Below are positions 17,129 through 26,242 of a stretch of DNA of 64,000 nucleotides, one piece after another (position 1 is the stretch's first letter; each line of letters starts with the position of its first letter). The notes beneath the pieces are model-generated. The model was not told the DNA's origin. It did no database searches and saw only the letters and a list, made by a program, of their open reading frames with translations. Source of the DNA: Roseomonas sp. (GTDB lineage Bacteria; Pseudomonadota; Alphaproteobacteria; Acetobacterales; Acetobacteraceae); the NCBI GenBank assembly GCA_020249505.1, contig JADCFN010000028.1, forward strand, positions 230,784 through 294,783. The letters run 5' to 3'. Made by a program: the position numbers and the translations under genes.

Positions 17129-18075
17129 GTGCAATGTTGAAATCGGTCAGGGGCGGCGATGCGCCGCCCCGCCACTTTCTGGAATTGATGGATCTTGAAC
17201 CGGCGGTGCTGCGCCGGATGCTGGATGTTGCCGGGCGCGCCAAGCGCGGTGAGCTTGCAGGCAAGCCTTTGGCTGGCAAATCCATTGCCCTGATTTTCGA
17301 AAAACCCTCCACCCGCACACGCGTTTCCTTTGAAGTGGGCATCCGTCAATTGGGCGGCGATGTTATCGTGCTGTCTTCCAAGGATATGCAGCTTGGCCGA
17401 GGCGAAACCCCCGCCGATACCGCCAAAGTGCTGTCGCGCTATGTGGATGCCATCATGCTGCGCACTGATAATGTGCAGAAAATCCGTGAATTGGCGGAAC
17501 ATGCGACTGTGCCGGTGATCAATGGCCTGACCGATGTATCGCATCCCTGCCAATTGATGGCCGATGTCATGACCTTTGAGGAACATCGCGGCCCGATTGC
17601 CGGGCAGGTGGTGGCCTGGACCGGTGATGGCAATAACGTCGCGCAGTCCTTCATTCAGGCAGCGGCGCGCTTCGGCTTTACGCTGCGGCTGGCGACACCG
17701 CCTGAATTGGCGCCGCCAGCTGAATTGATTGCCTGGGCGCGCGCGCAAGGCGCCAAGGTGGAATTGACCCATGACCCCATCGCTGCCGTGCGTGATGCGC
17801 GCTGCGTGGTGACCGATACCTGGGTTTCCATGTCTGATGAGCGTGATGGGCGCGCGGAAAGCCGACATAATCTTTTGGCGCCTTATCAGTTAAACACGTC
17901 GCTGCTGAAGCACGCCGCGCCGGATGCGATTGTCATGCATTGCCTGCCCGCGCATCGCGGCGAAGAAATCACCGATGAGGTGATGGATGGCCCGCAAAGC
18001 GTGGTGTTTGATGAGGCGGAAAACCGCCTGCATGCGCAAAAGGGCGTGCTGCTTTGGGCCTTGGGGCTGGCGTAA
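17125..18075 (+). CDS. argF: Ornithine carbamoyltransferase
   Basis: A 316-residue enzyme making citrulline from ornithine and carbamoyl phosphate. The carbamoyl-phosphate motif ([11 protein letters not shown] near residue 58), the HPCQLMAD motif and the ornithine-binding [10 protein letters not shown] motif near the C-terminus are intact. It is translated from an ATG overlapping the argD stop, so the two arginine-synthesis steps are coupled. A GC-rich hairpin just beyond the stop probably ends the transcript. Confidence 0.95.
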   Translation: MSAMLKSVRGGDAPPRHFLELMDLEPAVLRRMLDVAGRAKRGELAGKPLAGKSIALIFEKPSTRTRVSFEVGIRQLGGDVIVLSSKDMQLGRGETPADTAKVLSRYVDAIMLRTDNVQKIRELAEHATVPVINGLTDVSHPCQLMADVMTFEEHRGPIAGQVVAWTGDGNNVAQSFIQAAARFGFTLRLATPPELAPPAELIAWARAQGAKVELTHDPIAAVRDARCVVTDTWVSMSDERDGRAESRHNLLAPYQLNTSLLKHAAPDAIVMHCLPAHRGEEITDEVMDGPQSVVFDEAENRLHAQKGVLLWALGLA

Positions 18076-18082
18076 GCCTTAT

Positions 18083-18113
18083 GGCGTGACCCGTGAGCAA
18101 GTGTCACGCCTTT
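18083..18113 (+). terminator. Candidate terminator after argDF
   Basis: A perfect 8-bp stem (GGCGTGAC at 18083-18090 pairing with 18103-18110, 12-base loop) is followed by TTT. It lies directly after the argF stop; the short T-run makes it only moderately convincing. Confidence 0.55.
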
Positions 18114-18276
18114 GCCGAGGAGCCAGGCCCCTGCCCTATTCATCGTGCTGCAATGCGTTGAAGCCCAGACGCTTCTGATATTGGCGCTACCCAAGCGCGC
18201 TTGTATAGGCAAACAGAGCCACGCTGCTGCCGGCGTTTCTCATGCCGCTTCCGAGCCCAAGTGAAGGATTCCCGCG

Positions 18277-19140
18277 ATGCGCGATTTCGATGAAAACTCA
18301 ATCACGGATGCGGTCCTACAACGCCTGGCTGGCGCTGAAGACCCTCGCCTGAGGCAGGTGGCACAAAGCCTTGTGAAGCATCTGCACGCCTTTGTGCGGG
18401 ATGTTGAGCCAAGCTTTGAAGAATGGCAGACCGCCATCAGCTTTCTGACCCGCATTGGCCATATGTGTGATGGCAAGCGGCAGGAATTCATCCTGCTGTC
18501 GGATACGCTTGGTGTTTCCATGCTGGTGGATGCGATCAATCACCGCATGCCGGAAGGCGCCACCCCAACCACCGTGCTTGGCCCTTTCTATGTTGAAGGC
18601 GCGCCTGAATTGCCACTGGGGGCAGAGGTTGCGCGCGCCATGAAGGGCGAACCGCTGCATGTTTCAGGGCGCGTGATGACCGCAGGCGGCGGTCCCATCG
18701 CTGGCGCCATCGTGGATATCTGGCATTCGGATGAGGATGGCTATTACGATGTGCAGCGCGTTGATCAGGCGGATGCCAATCTGCGGGCGCGCTTTCGTAC
18801 CGACAGCGACGGGCGCTTTCATTTCTGGACTTTGACGCCAACATCCTACCCCGTGCCGGATGATGGCCCGGTCGGAGAATTGCTGCGCGCGACGGGCCGG
18901 CACCCGATGCGCCCCGCGCATGTTCATTTCATGATTGCGGCGCCGGGGCATGAAACCCTGGTGACGCATGTTTTTGTCGCGGGCGATCCCTATTTGGACA
19001 GCGATGCCGTCTTTGGCGTGAAGCAGGAATTGATTGCCGAATTCGCGCAGCACCAAGCCGGCAAAGGCCCGGATGGGCGAGAGCTGGCGGGCACCTGGCG
19101 CAAGCTGGTCTATGATTTCGCGCTGAAACGCAACGGCTGA
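18277..19140 (+). CDS. Intradiol ring-cleavage dioxygenase, hydroxyquinol 1,2-dioxygenase type
   Basis: A 287-residue non-heme Fe(III) dioxygenase. An N-terminal helical dimerisation domain (residues 1-95) precedes the intradiol beta-sandwich. Fe ligands appear to be Tyr157 (HSDEDGYYDVQ), Tyr191 (TSYPVPDDGP), His215 and His217 (RPAHVHFM). The HSDEDGYYDVQ block and the length fit hydroxyquinol 1,2-dioxygenases (1,2,4-trihydroxybenzene to maleylacetate) better than plain catechol enzymes. No maleylacetate reductase is in the window. It is convergent with the molybdenum hydroxylase/TRAP operon, so it may act on a product of that pathway; this link is inference. Confidence 0.85.
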   Translation: MRDFDENSITDAVLQRLAGAEDPRLRQVAQSLVKHLHAFVRDVEPSFEEWQTAISFLTRIGHMCDGKRQEFILLSDTLGVSMLVDAINHRMPEGATPTTVLGPFYVEGAPELPLGAEVARAMKGEPLHVSGRVMTAGGGPIAGAIVDIWHSDEDGYYDVQRVDQADANLRARFRTDSDGRFHFWTLTPTSYPVPDDGPVGELLRATGRHPMRPAHVHFMIAAPGHETLVTHVFVAGDPYLDSDAVFGVKQELIAEFAQHQAGKGPDGRELAGTWRKLVYDFALKRNG

Positions 19141-19162
19141 ACCGAAGCGCTCGGGCGTGCCT

Positions 19163-20482
19163 TCAGCGCACCAGCGCAGTCGATAAGATTGGGAAGAAGG
19201 CAATCAACATCAGTGCAAGGCCCATCACCACCACAAAGGGCAAGGCGCCGGCAAAGATGGTTTCAATGCCCACCTTCGGATCGGCCAGCGTTGCCTTTAC
19301 GGTGAACACGGAAATACCAAAGGGCGGCGTCAGCAGCCCCATCTCTACCGCGATGATGGTCACAATACCGAAATGGATCAGGTCAAACCCCATCGCGGTC
19401 GCGATCGGCGCGCCAATCGGCACCATGATGAGCAGGATGGAGGTACTATCCAGAATCATCCCCATCAGCAGGATGACGATCACGAAGGCAAACAGGAAAC
19501 CGTAAGGCCCAAGGCCCAAATGCTCTACGAAATCGCCAATCGCATTGGGCACACCCGCCATGGACAGCATGCGCGAATAAAGACCGGCAGCAATCAGTAG
19601 GAACAGGATGGCGGCTGAAACCAGCCCGGTTTCACGCAAGACGCGCCAGAATTTCGCAGCATCCAAGCGGCGCCGTACCAGCGCAATCAGTAAGGCGCCC
19701 GCGGCCCCCACTGCGCCCGCTTCGGTCGGCGTGAAGAAACCCGTGTAAAGCCCGCCCAGGATCAGCACCACAAGCGCAAGAATAGGCAGGGATTTGCCGA
19801 GCATTTCTGCCGGCCCCATCAGCTTTTCGTCAGCCACGGCTGCTGATTGCGTTTGGCTCATGATGCGCTGCGGGGCGAAACTGGCATAGCACCAGATCAT
19901 GACAGCAAAGCCGATTGCGATAATGATTCCAGGAATGGCGCCTGCAATGAACATGGCGCCGATGGAAACCTCAGCCAGCACGCCATAGACAATCATCAAC
20001 AGCGATGGCGGTATCAGCATGCCAAGAATGCTGCTGCCCGCCACCGTACCCGCCGCGAAGCGCATGGAATAGCCGTGCCGCACCATCTCGGGCACCGCGA
20101 CCTTGGTGAATACGGCGGCTGAAGCAATGGAAACGCCTGTCACCGCCGCAAATACCGCATTGGCGCCAACGGTCGCGATGCCAAGCCCGCCTTTCACGCG
20201 TTTCAGTAGGTTCTGTGCGACATCGAAAGTGTCTTTCCCGACATCGGAAATACTGACCAAAAGCCCCATCAGGACGAAAAGCGGTATGGTCGCAAACAGG
20301 TAATCCTGAATGCCCGAATAGGTCGCCAAGGCTGTAAAGCGAAAGGCGAGATCAGGATTTTCGCGGATCAGCCAAACACCGATAGCACCAGTTGAAATCA
20401 GCGTAATGCCAATGGGCAGGCCGATGATGATCAGCGTCACCATCAGCCCAATCAAGGCGAAGCCAAGGCTGGTATCATCCAT
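19163..20482 (-). CDS. TRAP transporter large permease, DctM family (second system)
   Basis: A 439-residue membrane permease with the DctM hallmarks. These are the AAVTGVSIASAAVFTKVAVPEM region (residues about 110-131), the GMILDSTSILLIMVPIGAP block, and a FTPTEAGAVG loop. It lies at the promoter-distal end of a six-gene minus-strand operon, overlapping the DctQ stop by eight bases. It should drive sodium-coupled uptake of the ligand bound by the DctP receptor two genes upstream. Confidence 0.92.
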   Translation of the reverse strand: MDDTSLGFALIGLMVTLIIIGLPIGITLISTGAIGVWLIRENPDLAFRFTALATYSGIQDYLFATIPLFVLMGLLVSISDVGKDTFDVAQNLLKRVKGGLGIATVGANAVFAAVTGVSIASAAVFTKVAVPEMVRHGYSMRFAAGTVAGSSILGMLIPPSLLMIVYGVLAEVSIGAMFIAGAIPGIIIAIGFAVMIWCYASFAPQRIMSQTQSAAVADEKLMGPAEMLGKSLPILALVVLILGGLYTGFFTPTEAGAVGAAGALLIALVRRRLDAAKFWRVLRETGLVSAAILFLLIAAGLYSRMLSMAGVPNAIGDFVEHLGLGPYGFLFAFVIVILLMGMILDSTSILLIMVPIGAPIATAMGFDLIHFGIVTIIAVEMGLLTPPFGISVFTVKATLADPKVGIETIFAGALPFVVVMGLALMLIAFFPILSTALVR

Positions 20483-21029
20483 GGCGCGTCAGCATCCCGC
20501 GCAGTTCGGCAACAAATACCGCCAGATAGGCGATGCCCCCCGCCACGCCGCCCAGCACGATCAGGCCACGAAAGGGCCAGGTTGGCACGGTGAAAAGCCC
20601 CTGCACGCCAAAGAACTCGCGCAAATTGATGGAATTCCACATGCCCGGCCAGGCGGCCTGCGCGATGAAGAACATCACCGCGGCACCAATCAGGAAAAAC
20701 AGCGCCTCAAGCCCGCGGCCGAAACGCGGCGCCCAATTCAGCACGCGCTGGATCAGGAAATCCGCACGCGTCATGCGGCGATGATAGATGGTTGCGCCAA
20801 TCTGCAGAAAGACAATCCCCACCACCGAATGCGCAGCAATTTCCGCAACCCCGGTGATGGGCGCATTCAGGAAGGATCGGCCAATGACATCGGCACAGAT
20901 CAGCAGCATCAACCCAAAGGTCCAAATGGTGCCAATGGCGGCCAAGCCATCAAGCAGCATTTGGATCGGGCCAAATGGTTGCCTGGGGGCGGCGCCATCC
21001 AGCGCCGCCATGTCAATATCATCAGCCAA
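20475..21029 (-). CDS. TRAP transporter small membrane subunit, DctQ family (second system)
   Basis: A 184-residue protein with four membrane helices after a 25-residue hydrophilic N-terminus. The conserved VAEIAAHSVVGIVFLQIG helix is present near residue 60. It is bracketed by its receptor (18-base gap) and large permease (8-base overlap), as in most PQM operons. Confidence 0.88.
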   Translation of the reverse strand: MADDIDMAALDGAAPRQPFGPIQMLLDGLAAIGTIWTFGLMLLICADVIGRSFLNAPITGVAEIAAHSVVGIVFLQIGATIYHRRMTRADFLIQRVLNWAPRFGRGLEALFFLIGAAVMFFIAQAAWPGMWNSINLREFFGVQGLFTVPTWPFRGLIVLGGVAGGIAYLAVFVAELRGMLTRHG

Positions 21030-21047
21030 GCGGGCAGACCTTCCTGA

Positions 21048-22118
21048 TCAGGACGTGACTTCACGGTCCCAATTACGCCCGGGCGTCTGCCCGGCAGCGC
21101 GAATGGCCGCGAAGTAGGCGTTCAACACATCCCGCGCCGCGGGGCCAGAGCTATCCACCCAGGTGCGCGCAATATTCGGCAGGCCGCGGATCCAGCGCTC
21201 ACGCTCTGCCGCCGGCAGGGTGGTGATGACGGAACCTTGGCGCAGCATCTCTGCCTCGGCCGCCGCGATACGCGCGGAGACATCGCGGATATGCGCCTGC
21301 GTTGTCGTTTTGCCCGCTTCCGTCATGGCACGGCGCACACCTTCCGGCCAACGATCAAAGCGCTGCTTATTGGCTGCAATGCCGCCGACATACATGGCAC
21401 CCACATCGCATTTTGTGATGAAGCGCGCCACTTCATGCACGCGGGTCGGCAGAATACCGACAAAGAAGGAAAGCGCGCCTTCCGAAACACCGGTCTGGAT
21501 ATCGGTGTAATAGGTGGTGAGCGCGCCATCCACCGGCGTCGCGCCCGTGCCGGTGAGCCAATTGGCGCTGGTGCCGGGAGCCGAGATTTTGCGGTTGCGC
21601 AAATCATCCAGGCTGCGCACCGGGAAATTCGACCAGATGTGATAGGTATCGGTGATATAGGAACTGAGCGGCACCATATTGAGTCCGTTCCAATTCTGGC
21701 GAATGGCCGGCACATTTTCATTCATCGCCTCAAACGCATTGGCCACCAAAGCGTGATCACCAGTCGCAAAAGGCGTGAAATAGGTCACGTTTTGCAGCGG
21801 CATGGTGCTGCCTTCCCAAAGCGTGCCGACATAGCCGATATCGGTGATGTTATCGCGCACCGCTTCCATCGTGTCTTGGAAGCGATACAGCGTGCCGCCA
21901 TAAGACTCACGCCAATTGACGCGATGCGTATTGCCGCCATCGCGCAGCAGCTTGTCCACTTCCGGCTGGAAGACATTCTTCATCATCGACACCCAGAAAT
22001 TCGCAACCGGATGGCTGGAGGCGATGGTGATGTTGAGCGCCGTTTGCGCGCGGCTATGGATGGAAAACAAGGGCAGTGCCGAAGCGCCCAGGATAAGGCT
22101 CCGTCGAAGGGTGGTCAT
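21048..22118 (-). CDS. TRAP transporter periplasmic solute receptor, DctP family (second system)
   Basis: A 356-residue secreted receptor. The start at 22118 is supported by GGGAGA about 8 bases upstream and gives an RRSLILGASALPLF leader. DctP features follow, including the DITDIGYVGTLWEGS strand and the APGTSANWLTGTGATPVDG pocket region. It differs substantially from the first DctP in the window, so a different ligand is likely. It lies 46 bases downstream of the molybdenum hydroxylase large subunit, implying that the ligand is taken up to be oxidised by that enzyme. Confidence 0.9.
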   Translation of the reverse strand: MTTLRRSLILGASALPLFSIHSRAQTALNITIASSHPVANFWVSMMKNVFQPEVDKLLRDGGNTHRVNWRESYGGTLYRFQDTMEAVRDNITDIGYVGTLWEGSTMPLQNVTYFTPFATGDHALVANAFEAMNENVPAIRQNWNGLNMVPLSSYITDTYHIWSNFPVRSLDDLRNRKISAPGTSANWLTGTGATPVDGALTTYYTDIQTGVSEGALSFFVGILPTRVHEVARFITKCDVGAMYVGGIAANKQRFDRWPEGVRRAMTEAGKTTTQAHIRDVSARIAAAEAEMLRQGSVITTLPAAERERWIRGLPNIARTWVDSSGPAARDVLNAYFAAIRAAGQTPGRNWDREVTS

Positions 22119-22164
22119 TGCAAATCTCCCTGTTGTGGCGTTTTGCGAACGCCGTTGAATTTGT

Positions 22165-24561
22165 TCAGGCGATGGTGCCAAGCGCGCGCAGAATACGCTC
22201 TGGCGTGAAGGGTTGTTCATACACACGGGCGTTCAAGGGCTTCAGCGCATCATTGATGGCATTCATGATGGCCGCTGGCGCGCCGGCGGTGCCGGCCTCA
22301 CCAGCACCCTTTGCGCCGAGCAAGGATTCGCGGGTTGGCGTTTCCACGTGCCCCACATGGATTTCCGGCATTTCCGCCGACATGGGCACCAGGTAATCGG
22401 CCAGCGTCGTGGTCAGTAGATTGCCTTCGGCGTCATAGACGCAATGTTCGTAAAGCGCGCCACCAATGCCCTGAACAATGCCGCCGCGCACCTGTTCATC
22501 CACCAGAAGCGGGTTCACGACGCGGCCGCAATCTTCAACGCACCAATGTTCCAGCAGTTTCACCATGCCGGTGGCGGGGTCCACCTCAACCCAGCTTGCC
22601 TGAATACCGTTGGTGAAGGCGAAGGGGTATTCCTTGGTGATGAAGTGGCGCGTCTGCACCAATTCGCGCTGTAAATCCTTGGGCAGCGTATCGCCACGGA
22701 AATAGACAATGCGGCCCAATTCAAACAGCGTCATGCGCGGCTTGCCGCTGGCCTTATCCGTGATTTCGCCCATCACGACATCAAGTGTATCTGGCGCCGC
22801 TTGCAGCATGGCGCCAGCCACTTCCAGGATTTGCTGCTTGAGCGCAATGGCGGATTGCAGCGTCGCTTCCCCGCCAATGCCCGCACCGCGGCAGGCCCAG
22901 GTACCGCCGCCATAAGGCGTGGTCTGCGTATCGCCGGTGATGATCTTCACGCGATTGACCGGCACGCCAACGCCATGTGCTACAATCTGCGCCAGAATCG
23001 CCTCGGTCCCCTGGCCCTGTTCCGTCACACCCGAGGAAGCAACAATCGACCCATCCGGATCCATCCGCACCGTGCAGCCATCCTGCGCGGAAATGCGCGC
23101 GCCACCAATGCCATACATGAAGGGCGAAGGATTGGTCAGTTCAATGAAGGACGCAAAGCCAATGCCGCGATAAAGGCCGCGCTGGCGTGCTTCTGCCTGA
23201 TCCGCGCGAATGCGGTCCAACGGCACCATATCCAGCAACTTGTTCAGCGATGCGTGATGCGACAGCCCTTCAAACCGCATGCCGGGCGGTGAGGTATAGG
23301 GATAGGCATCATCGCGAATAAGATTGCGCTGGCGTATCTCCACCGGGTCCATGCCCAAAGCCTCGGCGGCCAGATCCATCAGCCCTTCCGTGACCGCGGT
23401 CGCAATGGGGTGGCCGACGGCGCGATATTGGCAGGTCGGTGTCTTGTTCTGCAGCACTACCGTTGTGGTGCAGCGGTAATTCTTGAAATCATAGGGGCCG
23501 CCGCAAAGATTGACGACCTGATTGCCTTCGATTGCGCTGGTACGCGGATAAACGGAATAGGGGCCGATCCCGGTCAGATCATCAATGTCAAAGGCCAGCA
23601 CGCGGCCTTCCGCATCCACCGCCAGGCGGCCCATGATGCGATGATCGCGCGCATGAATATCGCTCACGAAGGATTCAAACCGGTCAGCCACGAATTTCAC
23701 CGGGCGGCCCATGATGCGCGCCATGGCGGCCACCGCGACCTCATCCGGATAGACATGCACCTTGATGCCGAAGCTGCCGCCGACATCCTTGCAAATCACG
23801 CGGACATCGCCTTCCTTCATGCGCAACTGCTTGGCGAAGACGCCCTGCATCATATGCGGTGCCTGGGTCGAGTGATAAACGGTGAGTGTTTCATCCGCCG
23901 GATTGTAATCGGCGATGATGGAACGCGGTTCCAGCGTCACGCCCGTATGCCGGCCCGTGACAAAGCGCGCTTCAACAACCTTATGCGCTGCCGCAAAAGC
24001 CGCGGCTACATCACCGGTTTCGGCGGTGCGGGTAAAGACCAGATTATCGCCCAGTTCGGGATGGATCACGACGGACCCTGGGGCAAGCGCCGTTTCCATA
24101 TCAATCTGCGCCGGCAGGGCTTCGAATTCCACCTGCAGCGCGGCCACGCCATCTTCGGCTGCGGCGCGGCTTTCTGCGACCACAGCCACAATCGGTTCCC
24201 CCTGCCAGGTGGCACGGCTGAGCGGTAGTGGATATTGCGGCGCGGATTTCATGCCCTTCAAATGATCAAGCGTCGCGACCCAGGGATCGCAAAATTTCGC
24301 AAGATCATGGCCAGTAAAGACGCGGATCACCCCCGGCACGGCCTTGGCGCGCGCCGTATCAATGGCGCTGATTTTCGCATGCGCATGGGGGCTGCGCAGA
24401 AACGCCGCATGCAGCATGCGCGGCAGCGTCACATCATCCGTATAGGTCGCGCGGCCCTGCACCAGCTTCGGCACATTCGGGCGCGGTACGGACCGCCCGA
24501 TATAGGAATTGGGCAAATCCTCCCGCGACAGGCCAATGGATGCCGGCGTGATTTCATTCAT
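22165..24561 (-). CDS. Molybdenum hydroxylase large (molybdopterin-binding) subunit, xanthine dehydrogenase family
   Basis: A 798-residue cytoplasmic subunit carrying the Mo-cofactor. After an IGRSVPRPNVPKLVQGRATYTDD start typical of CoxL-like proteins come GGSFGIKVHVYPDEV, CQYRAVGHPIATAVTEGLMD (where CO dehydrogenases have the Cys-containing form-I loop), GVTEQGQGTEAILAQI and the C-terminal GAKGAGEAGTAGAPAAI with the active-site glutamate (GEAG). The form-I CO dehydrogenase loop is absent, so it is more likely a hydroxylase of an N-heterocycle or aldehyde. The start overlaps the Fe-S subunit stop by ATGA. No XdhC/CoxF maturation gene is nearby. Confidence 0.9.
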   Translation of the reverse strand: MNEITPASIGLSREDLPNSYIGRSVPRPNVPKLVQGRATYTDDVTLPRMLHAAFLRSPHAHAKISAIDTARAKAVPGVIRVFTGHDLAKFCDPWVATLDHLKGMKSAPQYPLPLSRATWQGEPIVAVVAESRAAAEDGVAALQVEFEALPAQIDMETALAPGSVVIHPELGDNLVFTRTAETGDVAAAFAAAHKVVEARFVTGRHTGVTLEPRSIIADYNPADETLTVYHSTQAPHMMQGVFAKQLRMKEGDVRVICKDVGGSFGIKVHVYPDEVAVAAMARIMGRPVKFVADRFESFVSDIHARDHRIMGRLAVDAEGRVLAFDIDDLTGIGPYSVYPRTSAIEGNQVVNLCGGPYDFKNYRCTTTVVLQNKTPTCQYRAVGHPIATAVTEGLMDLAAEALGMDPVEIRQRNLIRDDAYPYTSPPGMRFEGLSHHASLNKLLDMVPLDRIRADQAEARQRGLYRGIGFASFIELTNPSPFMYGIGGARISAQDGCTVRMDPDGSIVASSGVTEQGQGTEAILAQIVAHGVGVPVNRVKIITGDTQTTPYGGGTWACRGAGIGGEATLQSAIALKQQILEVAGAMLQAAPDTLDVVMGEITDKASGKPRMTLFELGRIVYFRGDTLPKDLQRELVQTRHFITKEYPFAFTNGIQASWVEVDPATGMVKLLEHWCVEDCGRVVNPLLVDEQVRGGIVQGIGGALYEHCVYDAEGNLLTTTLADYLVPMSAEMPEIHVGHVETPTRESLLGAKGAGEAGTAGAPAAIMNAINDALKPLNARVYEQPFTPERILRALGTIA

Positions 24562-25031
24562 GGCGTGGCCCCCCTGCTGCGGAGCGTATCTTCCACCGCA
24601 TCCACAATCGCCTGATAGCCCGTGCAACGGCAGTAATTGCCCGAAAGATATTCGCGGATTTCGCCCCGCGTCGGGCTGCCACCCTCGGCCAGCAATTCAG
24701 CCGCCGTCATCACCATGCCTGGCGTGCAAAAGCCGCATTGCGCTGCATTTCGCGCCACAAAAGCTGCTTGCAAATCTGCAACCTCGCCACTTTCGGAAAG
24801 GCCCTCAATAGTCACAACCTCTGCACCATCCAGCGAAGCTGCAAGAATCAAACAGCCACGCATGATCTTGCCATTCACGCGCAGCGTGCAGGCGCCGCAC
24901 ACGCCATGCTCGCAGCCCGCATGAGACCCTGTCAGGCCAAGATCAAGGCGCAGGAAGTCAATTAAGTGGCGGCGCGGTTCCACATGCCGTGTCACCTTTT
25001 CGCCATTCACGGTCAGCGTAATCGGGATCAT
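24558..25031 (-). CDS. Molybdenum hydroxylase small subunit, two [2Fe-2S] clusters
   Basis: A 157-residue protein with the plant-type [2Fe-2S] motif CEHGVCGACTLRVNG (plus a later Cys in MRGCL) and the helical second-cluster motif CGFCTPGM...YCRCTGY. It passes electrons from the Mo centre to FAD. It is encoded between the FAD and Mo subunits with ATGA overlaps on both sides, so subunit stoichiometry is probably set by coupled translation. Confidence 0.95.
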   Translation of the reverse strand: MIPITLTVNGEKVTRHVEPRRHLIDFLRLDLGLTGSHAGCEHGVCGACTLRVNGKIMRGCLILAASLDGAEVVTIEGLSESGEVADLQAAFVARNAAQCGFCTPGMVMTAAELLAEGGSPTRGEIREYLSGNYCRCTGYQAIVDAVEDTLRSRGATP

Positions 25032-25894
25032 GCGGCTTCGACCTTCGGGTTCAGAAAACCAAGCAAAACACGCTCCGTCAGGACGCGCGCCAAATGGCGC
25101 TTCATTTCGGGCGGGCCATGCAAATCGCGCGGCGGGTCCAGATCTTCGGTGAGTGCGTGCTGCGCGGCGGAGATGCTCGCGCGGTCAAGGCTGCGCCCTT
25201 CCAGTGCGCGGCACGCAGCGGTGGCCAGCACAGGGATATTGCCGACGCCGAAATAAACCAAACGGGGTGTGACAACGCGCCCGGCATCCAAGGCCAGGGT
25301 CGCGGCCAGCCCCGCCATGGCGTAATCGCCCGAACGGCGTGTGATTTCCTCAATGGCGCCAAGACGCTGGGTCACGGGGATTTCGACCGCGGCGATGATT
25401 TCCTGCGGTTCCAGCGCGGTTTGCAGGAGATCAGTGAAAAAATCGGCCGCCGGAATGCGCCGTTCGCCCTTGGCGGATGCCGCGATGATGATTGCTTCCA
25501 ACGCCACCATGCAGGCGGGCAATTCGGCCGCCGGGTCGGCATAGGCCAGGCTGCCGCCCAAGGTGCCGCGATTGCGAATGGCCGGATGCGCAATCAACGG
25601 CGCCGCTGACGCCAGCAAGGGCGCATGCGCCTTTACCAGCGGATCACCGCAAAGCTCAGCATGCAGCGTCAGCGCACCAAGGCGCAGCACCTGGCCATCG
25701 CTGGAAATGCCGCGCAATTCGGTGATGCCGTTGATATCAATCAGCGTGCCCGGTTCGGAAAGCCGGAAGGCGAGGGTCGCCAGTAGCGTCTGCCCGCCCG
25801 CAATGATTTGGGCCGCGCTTCCATGCGCCTGCTGCGCTGACCACAGCTCGGCAAGGCTCTTGACGCGCACATAGCCCATGGCAGGCCATTTCAT
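25028..25894 (-). CDS. Molybdenum hydroxylase medium (FAD-binding) subunit
   Basis: A 288-residue FAD-binding protein of the CoxM/CutM family. The FAD pyrophosphate region AAQIIAGGQTLLATLAFRL is near residues 27-45. The second FAD motif RNRGTLGGSLAYADPAAELP is near 107-126, and the C-terminal CO-dehydrogenase-flavoprotein domain follows. First gene of the six-gene minus-strand operon; its promoter must lie in the 350-base divergent region shared with the polyamine-type importer. Confidence 0.93.
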   Translation of the reverse strand: MKWPAMGYVRVKSLAELWSAQQAHGSAAQIIAGGQTLLATLAFRLSEPGTLIDINGITELRGISSDGQVLRLGALTLHAELCGDPLVKAHAPLLASAAPLIAHPAIRNRGTLGGSLAYADPAAELPACMVALEAIIIAASAKGERRIPAADFFTDLLQTALEPQEIIAAVEIPVTQRLGAIEEITRRSGDYAMAGLAATLALDAGRVVTPRLVYFGVGNIPVLATAACRALEGRSLDRASISAAQHALTEDLDPPRDLHGPPEMKRHLARVLTERVLLGFLNPKVEAA

Positions 25895-26242
25895 GCAGAC
25901 TCTCCCCGACTTGCGTTGCGCGCTTTGATCACCAGCAGAGGCTGCTTGTCAAGCGCAGCTTCTACCTGACAAGGCTCTGAAATTTAAGCAATTTCAATCA
26001 TTCTGCCGCTTTGTTGTCTGCCGCTGCGGCGCGCTTGATTGAGCCCAGCAGTCATGGTTCCACGTGGCAAATGGCCTAGGCCTAGCTTAGGGGTGCGAGG
26101 CCAAACGCCCAGCATTCAAGCAAATTTCTGCCCAAAAAATACCTTACTGATTAAATTTAGGTCACTCCAGGAGAGATCTTCGCTTAAAACCATAGGTTTC
26201 CGCCTTTACGCATCGGTATGAAACTTGCTCCCTCCTCTCCGC
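25895..26242. promoter_or_regulatory. Divergent control region between the Mo-hydroxylase operon and the polyamine-type importer
   Basis: About 350 bases with no gene. It is distinctly A+T-rich in its right half and contains the 10-bp palindrome GGCCTAGGCC at 26073-26082. Promoters for both divergent operons are expected here; I could not assign -35/-10 boxes with confidence. Confidence 0.5.

Noticed and set aside
16741..17868. A 375-codon minus-strand open frame opposite argD and argF
   Set aside because: The sense-strand argD and argF carry all family motifs; the antisense frame has biased composition and no domain.
22165..24561. Annotation of the Mo-hydroxylase as aerobic carbon monoxide dehydrogenase
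   Set aside because: The large subunit lacks the form-I loop with the Cu-binding Cys; the segment reads CQYRAVGHP, typical of other molybdenum hydroxylases.
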